In this document: positions 12,723-24,590 of the stretch, in pieces
Position numbering within the stretch: the first letter of the stretch is position 1
How the letters are laid out: the number at the start of each line of letters is the position of its first letter
From: Helicoverpa zea
Lineage: Eukaryota > Arthropoda > Insecta > Lepidoptera > Noctuidae
Length of the DNA: 64,000 bases
Assembly (NCBI RefSeq): GCF_022581195.2
Contig: NC_061466.1
Coordinates: 1,364,001 to 1,428,000 of the forward strand
Direction of reading: 5' to 3'
Notes under the pieces: generated by a model
Told to the model about the DNA's origin: nothing
Seen by the model: the letters and a program-made list of their open reading frames with translations, nothing else
The model's database searches: none
Position numbers and translations under genes: made by a program

Positions 12723-13416
12723 GGGACTACACACACTTATTCAGCTCTATTCGCGTTTCGCTGAATGGTTTTGGTCACACTTATTCAGCTCTACTTCTAT
12801 CAAGGGCGTACAGCGGCGTAAGAGTGCGTACGGCACTGAATATGCTGCGAAGACGGTCAGCTACTCAATTAGTATTGTGCCCTCAACATGGACAGTTCTA
12901 TGTGCGATATTTTTGTCGTTTCGTTACTTGCAGAAGACATAGAAAAAAATAAGCGTAAAAAATTAAAACGCAAATGACTGGGTCGACCCACTTTGGGTAA
13001 ATAAAAATTTGGTTGGAGAATACGCGACATTGGTACCCCAATTAAAACAAAATAATACTAAATTCAAAGAGAATGATACTCATAATGATTACGTAATAAT
13101 AAATCAAATCTATCCAGGAGCTATGCAGGTTGCAACTTGTCGACAAGGAGTTGAGAACCATACGTGTGCAGCGCTGTTCCGCCCCATTCAGCGTCGAACG
13201 CGGCGAAACAGCGCTGAATGCGGCAGATCAGCGCTGATCTCCATCTAAAGCACTCGCATGATAAAAACACATTTGTTCTCATTTTATACTTGTTTGCCGC
13301 GAAAGCTGAATATACGCGGAAAGCTGAATGGATGCGTACGCGTCTCCTTACAAAATCGTTGTTTTCTATGGACATAACATATTTCTGAATAGAGCTGAAT
13401 AAGTGTGAGTAGTCCC
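12723..13416. mobile_element. PIF/Harbinger-type MITE with TAA target duplication
   Basis: The terminal inverted repeats are 30 bp with one mismatch (12723-12752 and 13387-13416), start with GGGACTAC, and are flanked on both sides by TAA (12720-12722 and 13417-13419). A 3-bp TWA duplication and a GGG-beginning terminus are hallmarks of the PIF/Harbinger superfamily. No transposase is encoded in the 694 bp. The heptamer GCTGAAT or its complement occurs eight times, concentrated in the outer thirds, as expected for multiple transposase-binding sites. Confidence 0.88.
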
Positions 13417-13419
13417 TAA

Positions 13420-16400
13420 ATACGTTTCACTGTCTAGAGTCTAGACTAAATCTCGACTTAACAGACTGCGAATTTATAACCCCTTGCAAGTGAACGCGGG
13501 CCGACAGAAGTTAAGGGCAAACAAAGACAGAGTTAATATGGTGATAAATTAAATTGCTATGTGTGTTCATTTTAATAGTATGTATAGGTATGCTAAATAG
13601 AATTAACATTAAGTTAATCCAAGCTACAGCTTTTCAAAATGTTTAATGCTTCTGCTGATGTGGAAGTTGGTTGTACTCGTAGCCGACCACGTGGTGGTGT
13701 CAACTCAAAAGTTTTCAAATTCCTATACCTGCTATTTGAAATCATCTTAACTCTTAAATAGATACGTAGCGGAAAGTTACCCACCCCTGCTTATTGTAAC
13801 GAAAATCTCATCTTTAGGTTCATAACTTAATTTTCCTGATCCTGTGAAAAGATTAGTATTATCGCGGATTAAATACTCAGATTGAGATTAAGAAGGGGTT
13901 AATTTTTCTAAACCTCATTCAAGTACAAAACAAAACCTCTCACGAGAAATGTTATTTTCCTCTTGTTTTGTGTGGTTACCCCGGAGGGCTGTCTGAGGGG
14001 GAAAGCTAAACAATTCAGCCGCGTTTCAAAATTGTATCCAATAATAATACTTCGATGATTAACATTACTTTGTAAAAGTTTTGCCCAGGAATCTTCCAAC
14101 TAACGAAACTACTCGAAACGTATCGAGACTTTGCGAACTATGTATTTATTTACTCTTCAGTAGAGCAAGAAGTTATTAAACAGAAGCTGGTACCAGGCCA
14201 GCATTACTCTGGAAGATATAGGACGATAGTGTTGTCTATGATTATTGCACCACATGCTAACAATGATACCTAATCGTTTCGATACTGTACATAAGCGTTA
14301 TAGGCGATAGCTATGTGCGATGCGTACATAGCTAGCTCGGAAGTGGCTGCAGGTCGTTGCACATCCCGGCCGACGTAACAGGGGTTTGAGGGCAGAAGCC
14401 TGCCCCCCCCTGCCCGGGCAATTGCCCCTCGGTTCATTATCAAAGTTCACTAGTACGGTGCACACATATACCTCTTTGTATCGCTGCATACATGCCTGGC
14501 TACTGCACCATATTACCGAGAGCTCCCTGACTCTAGCCGCGGAAAGCAACCAGAGCGCACCCAACAAATATTGCAGCTCCAGGTAAAATGGCCTCCCGTG
14601 ACAGGGGTGTCGAACCGTGCCGACGTTTCACGGAAACAGTCGAAGCCCGGGCGGGAGTTCTGACAGCTCGCCCGGAAAATCTGCAGCGAGGAAATGCGCT
14701 TGCAAACTGGTTAGAACTTTAATTTGTTAATTTTAAACCTAATGGCTATAACAATAAGGATTAAAATATCTTTCCTTATTGTTTGATTCCAGAAATTCAT
14801 GACTTCTGCTGTGTTAGAGGTATGTGGGGGGTAAAATATTAGTTATTTCTGTTACCCAGACACCTCATTCGGAATATTGAATATGTATATTGCACTATAC
14901 AGAATAACTTTAAGCAATATAACCAGAAAAGTAAGCCTCTCACAATTTCGCGCAGTTGTATATCTAAGTATTTATTTTTGTAAAATACCCAAAACAAGTT
15001 TTAATGATTTCTAACGTTATTGGGTAACGAGTACCGATAATAATAAATAGGCGAGTGGAATAGTATAGGCACAAAAATAGTACAGTACAACCTGGTTGTC
15101 ATGACGACCGCCGAGTACGCAGCCAATCGCGCGCGTCTATCACAACGGTATATACTAGGCGTACATAAGTCTTATGTAGGCGATTTAAATTAGCACAATT
15201 GAAGGTATTTATTAGAGCGCAAAATTATGGAGGAGTCTTCAAGTTGCGAATTTATTTTCATTCTAGAACAAAAATAAACAGATTTTTTTTGTTAATTTAT
15301 AGTTATCATACAAAAATTAAACCCAGAGTAATTCATAGTAATAATTTTCGAGTAACGGTGACTACTTAACTAATGACTGGTGGTGACTGAATTTATATCG
15401 TCTTTAATAGTCGCAAAGTGATTTTAATGTCCCCTTGGGAGGTCGGAGTGAGAATACTAATGTTCAAACTATTAAGGGCTCGGACTTTGACGTCCGATTA
15501 CAAGAGGGTTTAGTTTATGATCTATTAATTAATATGGTTCCATTTATTGGTTCTTCTGTAAGATTTTGGGCCGAAACGGAAAGGGGTGGATACCTACAGT
15601 GTATAGGAATAATACACAGTTACGTTATTCAATGCTTGTGTATTCCCTTTTGCGTCGTGTATTACTACTGCGTTTCAATTTTCCTCTAATGTCGACTCAA
15701 CATTACGGGGCAATTGAACGTACATTAATATTATAATGTAAACAGGTATCTGAATAAATTCACTGGAACTCTTCGCAACTGATTCTGAAAACATATTGCA
15801 GGCTTTATGTAGACCTTATGTACTAACATTACTAATGGAAAACTAACTATATAGGTATGTCTATAACATATTCATGGAAAATAGCTGAGCGCTATACTCG
15901 TGATGGTGTAAGAGGGGAGGAAAAGCGGACAGTTTTAATAAGGTGCGCCCAGCAGTTTCAGTTTTAAGTGTGTGAAAATTACTAGAGTCATCAAAAAAAT
16001 CGTTGTTACAAAAAATAACAAATACTCGTCGTACCAGGAGCGCATAACCCATAAGCGAGTCATACAGTCATACCATACCATGCCAGTTTGAAGGCTATTA
16101 ATTAATTACAGTAATTGCAAGCGAGGATGTGATCCTATTCGCAGACAAGGGGTGGAACCAGACGCCTATTATGTCCATGTTTTGATATAGTGTGTGTATG
16201 CGCCAATATGCGATGCGCCCAGACGGATGTCGGAGCGAACCAAATTAAATCATACCTTTATTACTTTTTCAAAAGCTTTTGATGTTATATTGAAAGGGCT
16301 TTTGTGATGAACCGTGTTTTTCAGACAGGAAGGAATAAATAACAATGTCATGGAATTTACCTGTGTATTTGCTTAAAGTGTAAACTATAATAACTATAAT

Positions 16401-19400
16401 AGAATCACACTTTTAAAAAATGCCACTTCAGAACTATACTATATAAAACTGTCTAGCGAGATCTGATGCATTTTCCAACAACAATTTCATTTTTTACATG
16501 TACATGGTGCAAGTTAGAATTTAAGCGAAGTATAAGAAAACTTCTGAGTAAGCAACGAAATACTAGTTTGCAATAGACCGATAAGGGCAGGAGGATGAAT
16601 AGACCAATAACCGAAAAATATAAAACTTCTTCATAAGCGAGAAATACATATAATTATTACGAACTTACGCAACGATTCAGTACCTTAGTATATAAGAGAG
16701 GGAACGGTCTTAGCGAGGGGAGGCTTTTGCCCTGAAGTAGCACAACAAAAGGCAAATAAGAAAAAAACAACTTCACCACCATCTTACAACGTGCAAATCT
16801 TAAATCAACAATGCAAATCTTAAAATCTTTGTACAGTTCTTGCTTTCAAGCCCTTTTGTATTGTTTTCAATATTTGTAAGAAGCGTATTGTTTTGTTTTA
16901 AATTAAAGTTTTTCATCATATACCTACCGAAGATAGTGTCTCTCGATTTATAAACTTGGGCTTGCTTTCAAACACATTTTTGCATAGCTACATAATTAAC
17001 ATAGTTTCAGATATATTTAAAAAAATATGTAACCATGCATACACTAAAAAATAATTTTAAAGTGATTTGAATGAAAATCGTATTTTTTCCTCTTTAGGAT
17101 AAACAGAAATGCATCATCATGTTTCATTCACCAGTTCAAAAAAACCCGGCCGGTAATACCGCCGCCATAGTCCCATAAATAATGAAGAGTTCCCAGCAAA
17201 GCGTTCGATGTTACCGTCACACAACTAAGTAAATATGATTACAGTACACATTGCATCAACACAGACGCAGCTTTACAAAAAGTAAATAGGTAGCGTTGGA
17301 TCCTATCCTATCCACACAATCAGTTATATACCTACAGCCATATCTATGCGCGGTGCAGTAACCAAATCATTGGCGATAGAGATACTTCCTGCTTTTTATG
17401 AGACCCTTGTACCTAATTAAAATAATGGTAATGATTTTTTCCTTTAAGTTCAAGAATTTAAACAAATATAACATTTGTAGATTTGTGTGTATAAGTAAAT
17501 ATTGAAATCCTTTAACAATTAAAGTAGTTTTTGCGACGTCTGAAACAAAGGATTCTGAGAAAATTCAAACAATTAATTCCAGAAATGTTTTTCACAATTA
17601 AAGAAATTTTATGAAGTTTGTAGAATTAAAAAATGAAATAAAACCTCTTACGACTTATCTTCTTTGTTTAACGAATTTAAAATCGATGGATTTCATAATG
17701 TTACCGTAACAATTTTTAATCATATCAGTAAGAAAGATTCTGGAAGTCTTTTCAGGGATAACGACAAGCCTCAATTTTTGATTTCCATCTTAATCTTAAC
17801 ATTCAGGGCCGATTTTATTGTATGCATTTTCACTAACCAAATGTTATGTGTGGTAATTACCGAGTCCATATTTCCCATAAAAGTTAGCCACCCTAATGCC
17901 CAGGGTTGCAAGCTGGCGGGCGCATCCGGCGGTCGCCATGACTACCGCCGCCCGCCGCCCGCCGCATCCTACACACCTCTACCTCCCTGGTACCATGTTA
18001 CGCAGTACCTGCCTTTGACGACTCCTGGAGCGAATATTATCCTGTCGTTAGTTTAGTGACACACCATGCAAAAAGTTAGGTGCATCTGCAATTTTTTTAA
18101 TTACAAATCTTATGAATTAATTATTAGGTTCTCTGATCTCTGATATTGTCGGCGTAGGACTGGTATTTTGGTATTTTGGCGAAAATTTAAATACGCGAAA
18201 ATAATAAATTGCTATGATTACCATGTGTATTTGCTAACTGCTTTTATTTGAATACGGCCGCCCATAACGTAGATTTTTAGATTCAGACTTAAAACTTGCG
18301 GTGGGTGTGTCGCTACTCTTATTCTGCGTGCATAACGATTTTCGAGGAATGAATGTACAAGAGTTGGTAATTATTTTTCTAACTGGAATTGTTATTTCCA
18401 GTAAATGAAACTTAGCTATTTTCCGCGAAATACCATTTTCAAAGCTTTTGCTTATTTCACAAACGCTTTTTTATACACAATTCCAACAGTTTACTAGGGT
18501 TTCATCAAAAGCAGGATATTGTGTGTTGACAAGCTTTGAGCTTTGTTGAGTAACCAGATTCACCCGAGTGGATACAGGGAAATGAATGTGCACGCTATGT
18601 GAATTTCACCGAAATATTCATTTTAAAGCTATCCACATCCCTACGTATTTAGATGAAAACTTCATTAAAGCATAGACGATGCGGTATTTTCACATCACAT
18701 ACCTCATAAAGTGTAGGCATGCAGCTAAGTATACATTGGCATAATTAAAGAGGGACTCAAATGAAAACTTTTTCTGTAACAAGTATTTCATACTTTTACA
18801 AGCAATATAGCTTCGGTGTTCTCATTTCGTTTGACGTCATAATATAGACAACGTATGAAATCTGTGATGGTTACTGATAAGCTCTCAATCCTCATCAATA
18901 TTAAACAAGTTTGGCTAAAATCAACAGTCACCTCGGAAGGCGAACTTTGGCATATCCTTTGTTGTCACAATGCACCCCGGTGCAGTGGTGGGGAAAGGGC
19001 AACGCACTTTGCCTTGGGGTAGGTCTGGCACGCCAATATAAGGAGGCGTCGAGACAGCTACCTCTACTAACGGCACTTCAATTACCCCTAATAAAACGAC
19101 ATTATTTCAGAGATCCGTATACATTGCCGCTTGACTTTGAAGAGGTAATTTTATGTTTCAGTTATAGCCAGCAATGGAAAACGAGTAAAGAATTTTGTTC
19201 ACTGAATGGAGGCTCGGTTTTTACCCAGTACGGGGAGTGCAGCCAAATTATCGGACTTCCCGAAGAAAACAAACCCAAGAGGTTAGTTACTCACGCGTTG
19301 CAACGCTCGATTTACTTGTTTGCGGGCATGGTTATGTGTCTACCTACTTGGATTTATGGCGCCCTGGTATGATAATACAAAAGTAATGACATATTAAGTA
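13420..19400. other. Non-coding DNA with GC-rich patches
   Basis: GC-rich patches occur at 14340-14420, 14590-14690 and 17890-17980; the rest is AT-rich. At 14578-14585 the sequence ctccaggtaaaa resembles a splice donor, but no exon could be confirmed. The longest frame (18911-19372, 153 codons, plus strand) opens with TTG and has no recognisable domain or compositional support. No gene is called. Confidence 0.4.
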
Positions 19401-19674
19401 CTAGCTTTTGCCCGCAACTTCGTTCGCGTGGAATAGTGACTACCAGCAGATTTTTGATTTGACCAATAGATGGCGCTATATGTCCGGAATAATTTTATTT
19501 TTTTGTAATAAAAACTATCCTATGTCCTTTCTCAAGTTTCAAACTATGTCTGTACCAAATTTCACACAAATAGGTTCAGTAGTTTAGGCGTGAAGAAAAG
19601 ACAGACAGACAGACAGAAAGACAGACAGACAGACAGACAGAGTTACTTTCGCATTTATAATATTAGTTTGGATT
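19401..19674 (+). mobile_element. Interspersed retroelement 3' segment (common lepidopteran LINE/SINE tail)
   Basis: It begins ctagcttttgcccgcaactt and ends with cgcatttataatattagttt, preceded by a GACA microsatellite. This order (cgcgtgg, a line such as ttcacacaaataggttcagt, GACA repeat, then the tattag end) matches the very common retroelement 3' sequence I know from Lepidoptera, usually linked to RTE-like LINEs. It encodes no protein. A relative in the opposite orientation is at 39387-39570. Confidence 0.65.
19599..19640. repeat. (GACA)n microsatellite
   Basis: About ten GACA units with one AAAG interruption, lying inside the retroelement tail. Confidence 0.9.
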
Positions 19675-22067
19675 GATGCAATTTATATGCAAGCATTTAT
19701 ATGAGGTTATTAAGTATTTTAAACAATTTTCAATTATTTTGTATTGTTTTAAATAATATAATATCTATATAATATATATGTTTATAAGATATTATATATG
19801 TTTTATATAATATCTTTTAAAAAAACCTTTTGAAAAATAAATCTTCTAAATCTTTAAAATTAACATTGTGGTAGCTACGTCCGCGATATTAGGGTGATAT
19901 TTTCTGCAAACAGTGCTGACTTGGCAAATATAATGTTTCTGGAACTTATTCACATTTTCATTTCTACTGGATTGAAATTTGATATTTATGGCTATTGTAT
20001 GAGATCCGTGGAATATTTGCTTAGCTGTGATTTTAAAGTTATAGATATTATAATACACTCAATAATCGTATTGGTATTAATTATGAGACGTGCTGTTTTT
20101 TCGGGGTTCCGTAGGTATCGAAGATTTATATGTATTTACATTATGTACCTAAGAATTTACAGAAGTTAAGATTTTTAGAATTGCAATTCTTTCTTGCCTT
20201 ATTTAAAGTTGTATAATTTATTTACCTAGTATTAACATGTATAGTGTAGCTGTTATCATTTCCTGGTATACATTTTCTTTGAAAGTAAAATAATAGAGTA
20301 CTTAAAAATACTAACATAATTTTAAATAAGAAACAACAATTGTTCCAAGTATCATATCGGGAAAGAAAATGTCAAGTAAGGCTTATCGTATTCTTATAAT
20401 ATGATATTTTCTTTTTAAGTTGGCAATTCGAGCTATTTAACAAAAAAACAAGTTGAAAAACAAACCAAATATTTAGATGATGATTATTAAAACATCGTTA
20501 AGTGGGAGTGAAGTATAATAAATTAGGCTAAGTAGTTTCCTTGGGCTCATGAAAAATTCACGATACTTTCGGAGAGAGAACGGGAGCGGGGCGCACATAG
20601 ATACTTAGGTATAAAACGAAATGGCAGATCTAGCACTTTGACTACGACAATAGGATAATTGACGATGTCTTTTGACAATTAGTACTAATTTAATTAGCAG
20701 TTTTAACACTGTTTTTTAATGTGGAAATGGGCACGAAGTTCAGTGTCTTACGTGAAGAAGCATAGTACATAAGGGGATATGTGTATAAGGGAGTACATAA
20801 GCGAGTACATAGGTATGTAGATCCACCACTCCATTCTTCTCGCCTAGAAGTAACCTACTCACTCTTGACTTGAAATCTGTCAAGTTGTTGTTATCGGGAA
20901 ATTTATAATTATAGATTCATTCAGCCACTACTCAGATGCATGCATAATACCGAATAATACCTAATATACCTAAAAGTATTTTGTTAATTTGTCTTAAAGC
21001 ATTATAATAGGAAAAAGAAACATTAGAAGTACTTACTGGGTTTCGCCAAAGTTCCCATGTCATTCTGGAGTCGGGATGGACACAGTTACCTTCATCAAAA
21101 GGTGCCTTGTTTTACACAACACTCATTAGACAACTAATTAAAACGAGCTCGCATATTAATGACTTTTGACACATTTATTTTTAAAATTCACGTGGGTATT
21201 CACATAATATTATATTATAATGATCCTCGAATTTCTCCCGTTAGGTTAAGTACATATTCTATTTTTGTTTATATTTTTCTGTGTATCGTTATTTTTAAGA
21301 GTCATGACAATTGTTATTCAACTGTTGGATTTCTGAGTATCACTTATCATAATAAAAGGTAAATACATCGAATTGATTAGATTGTAGGTGCAATGATAGA
21401 TACAATCATTTCAGAAATTTTCTTTAATTTGGTATTGTAAAATATTCAATTTTATTTTAAAAATCTACAGACCAATACACAAAAATACTAAGTAAATGGA
21501 GCTAGTAACTAAAACGAGAGAAAATCTTTCCCTAACACTGAATTAATTTGGTGAGGATCCGATATTTATTGTTATTTAAATGAAATCCCTACACGTGGAA
21601 AAATAGACTATAGATAAAGAAAAATATCCCTAAAATGTTAAACACGTGCCGACTTAAAAATATAAACACAAACATACCATCTCAAAAGAGAGGAGGTTCT
21701 TCATTCAGGTGTTTTTCTTCGTTTACCAACCGATTTTAACATTCCTTATCATAGAAACATTAACGTTTTTTCAAACAAATACATTCATCATAAACTAAAA
21801 AGAACCTACGCATTTCACTGTACGCGCAAAATAAAAACAAACCTGATCCAAAAAGCATAAACAAAATTCTCAATCATCAAATTACGCAGTAACATTTCAT
21901 AAAGCCTATTGGTCCTAAATAATTATTGAAACCTTACAATGCGTAATCCCCCTTTTCGAGAGCGGAGGGCTGGTTATTAAAAAGTCTCCGCCAGTGCTCC
22001 AGGCGGGGCTAGGTTAAAGCCATAGAGAATGAAACGACTATCGAAGGTGCCATAGCAAAAAATCTCC
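19675..22067. other. AT-rich non-coding DNA
   Basis: It contains an A/T-only low-complexity palindromic tract near 19740-19815 and small open frames without recognisable domains. No gene or repeat family is recognised. Confidence 0.5.
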
Positions 22068-22298
22068 TATAGTTCGGCCATTCAGAGAATGCGTTCCTGA
22101 CACGTCGCGATTGAACTGACGACGTAACTTTGCAATGGCGTTGCAGTTACGATAAAAATATTTTTGCTGGTTGTTTACCGTTTTAACAATTGAGGAGCAT
22201 TAAAACAACATTATTATATCAATAATCAATGAATGTAGTTACGTCGTCAGTTCAATCGCGACGTGTCAGGAACGCATTCTCTGAATGGCCGAACTATA
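22068..22298. mobile_element. 231-bp MITE with perfect 62-bp terminal inverted repeats
   Basis: The arms 22068-22129 and 22237-22298 are exact complements, beginning tatagttcggccattcagag. The 107-bp spacer is AT-rich. The outermost TATA can be read as a TA target duplication plus a TIR starting TAGTTCGG, which would fit a Tc1/mariner-like origin, but the ends are palindromic so this is not certain. Perfect arm identity suggests a recent insertion or recent arm homogenisation. Confidence 0.9.
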
Positions 22299-22599
22299 AG
22301 AAATTAGCGCGTCAAAATTCGAGGGTGCTGGGAACAAGGAACTCTTTTTCTCCCCCCTTTTACACCTTCTCTAGACCACACCCGAACGCCTCGTTAGTTC
22401 ACTCATCACTGATCGTTTTAGTCATACCATCTATACTAATTTGACATAGGAGAAGGTGTCTCACTCACCTGCATTTTGGCATCTCCGCTCATCGTTCCTT
22501 CCTCCGTGGCTATAGAAGATTATAGGTATGTTTGTTAGTCTGGCGTGTTTCGATCTGTTTCGGTCTGGTGCAGCAATAGTGCAGGTTTATAGCCAGACT

Positions 22600-22752
22600 C
22601 GGTGACGTCACAACACGTCTAATAGATAAAATGTCTACACACTCCCCTTTAATGGTGCGGTGGTGTGTCATTGTCCGGGTCAGTTCTGACTTGTGGTTAC
22701 TTTTTTCATTTTTGTTAAGATTTTTCTTGTCTTTGTGTCAGTATCTAGGTAA
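22600..22752 (+). promoter_or_regulatory. Candidate promoter / non-coding first exon
   Basis: A full CRE-type site TGACGTCA is at 22603-22610. An arthropod-style initiator TCAGTT is at 22680-22685, and a consensus-like splice donor TAG|GTAAGT follows at about 22749-22757. The order site, initiator, donor would fit a short non-coding first exon on the plus strand. No TATA box or coding sequence supports it, and each motif is short enough to arise by chance. Confidence 0.2.
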
Positions 22753-24512
22753 GTGTCGACAAGCATCTTAAGCATTTACATGCTAAGCCTTGATTGGAAA
22801 CGTAGTAGGTATTTACAGGGAAATTACCAATCCCAAAATTCCGGTTACCGGTTTAAAGCGAATACCAAATTCCAGTAACCAATACGTACCTACCATCCAC
22901 CGTTAGGAAAAGGCTAGGCAGATGATTCTACGTACAAACCCTTTACTTACCTGCGAAGTAGTACCAGGAACACATAAACCGTTGAGAGCATTCAACCACG
23001 CGTGCTCTAGGGACTCTGATTAATTCAGAAATGCAAGCAAATGTGGACTTATCGAGTGAAACTAAACCGATTGTTTATTTGTAGATCCACGTGGATGACA
23101 ACGGGAAGTTTGATCGAGAATGACGTCAGAACTTGATATTTTTGTAGCATTATGTAGGCGTTTGCTTGAGACGTAAAAGTTTCTTACAAATATATGCATG
23201 TTCTGCAAAGGACCTTTCCTCTACAAATCGAGATAAAAATATTTTGTTTAACTAAGTGTACTGTAGAGTATTTAGTTAGAAACTTTTTCATTGTAAGGTT
23301 TTATTTATTATATTTTGGTAGTGGCCGGACAATTATTTAAATTCGTTCCCCGGTTCTACAGTACTTACTATAAATGAAGGTACTGCAGTAGCGTGTATCG
23401 AATAATCCATTCTTGTTTTTAAAAGTATACTTTTAGATAGAAAACCCATCAAAAATGGATTAACATATTAATTCGATGGAGAAAACTTTAGAAACCAATT
23501 ACTGCGCGCTCCAGACAGTCACATTCGGCCTGACATGTTGGGGTTTGTTCGCATTTGATCTATTGAATTGCCCCCAGTACATAATAAATCCCCCTAAAAG
23601 TCGAAAAAGCCATAATAAATTATCAACTACGCATATTGTCTATTGTCTGAAATGGATGGACACACAAGTAGATAATTATTCTTAACTTTTCACATTAAGA
23701 TAGTTTTAATAGTTTGCTAAAAACCACCACAGTTAAAAGGACCTTCCCCCAAAATGCACTGCATTCATTTGGGTGTCAACTGACTCAATAAAATACTACT
23801 TACACACAGTTAATAAAATTAGCTTACTTACAGAATGACCGTGGAAGTTGGATTCACTCTACTACATGCAATGATATTTGCTATTAGAATAACTTTACTT
23901 CAAGTTGTATTCTAGACTCTGACGAGAAGAGCATTTGTTGCCGTACATTTTAGAACAGTTTTTCCTTCCTGAAGTATTTTCACGGCAGGAAACTATTGTA
24001 TACGTATCTAAGCTACACTCCAAAAGGGACTTTTACTATTTTCCTATTGGATCCATTTTTTTTTATCATCTATGTTGATTATTTTTGTTATTTTTAAAAG
24101 GGGTGTATTCAAGCAGAGCCAAAATGCACACAACTAATCGGAATGCAGGCGGCAGGCGTTTTCATAGTTCTTTTGTGTCTGTCCGTCTGGTCCGCTAATG
24201 GATACCGGATTCAGCCGCTTTTTACCTCGCCAAGCCTTTTGATTACTAATCCCTGATGAAAGGAAGCACATTGTTTGTTTTATGCGATGCTCATCTGTTA
24301 GGAGGGATTTGCGTAATCAGGGTGTGGGAGTAAGTGTATGCAAATTATCGGGTCTTATCTGTACATATGTATGTAACAAGGTAAATTGTACAATAGTTTG
24401 TTGTTAACTGTTATTGCCCAAAAATGTATTGGATCTCTGGAACTAAATTGTTCATCATTTATCCTAGAAATAAGATGAAAATGGTATTTGTGGTTAGACG
24501 AAAATAATATTT

Positions 24513-24590
24513 AATCATCATCATATCAGCCAATTGCTGTGTACTGCTGATCATAAGACTTATATAATCCAATTTGAACCATATTATATA
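24513..24590. mobile_element. Decayed retroelement remnant (catcatcat type)
   Basis: The line catcatcatatcagccaat followed by tgtactgctgatcat resembles the common lepidopteran repeat opening with CATCATCA and CCACTGCTGGACATAGGCCT. Better-preserved relatives are at 33268-33345 and 47895-48000. Confidence 0.35.

Noticed and set aside
18911..19372. 153-codon plus-strand frame
   Set aside because: It opens with TTG, has no domain, codon bias or splice context, and nothing supports it as a gene.
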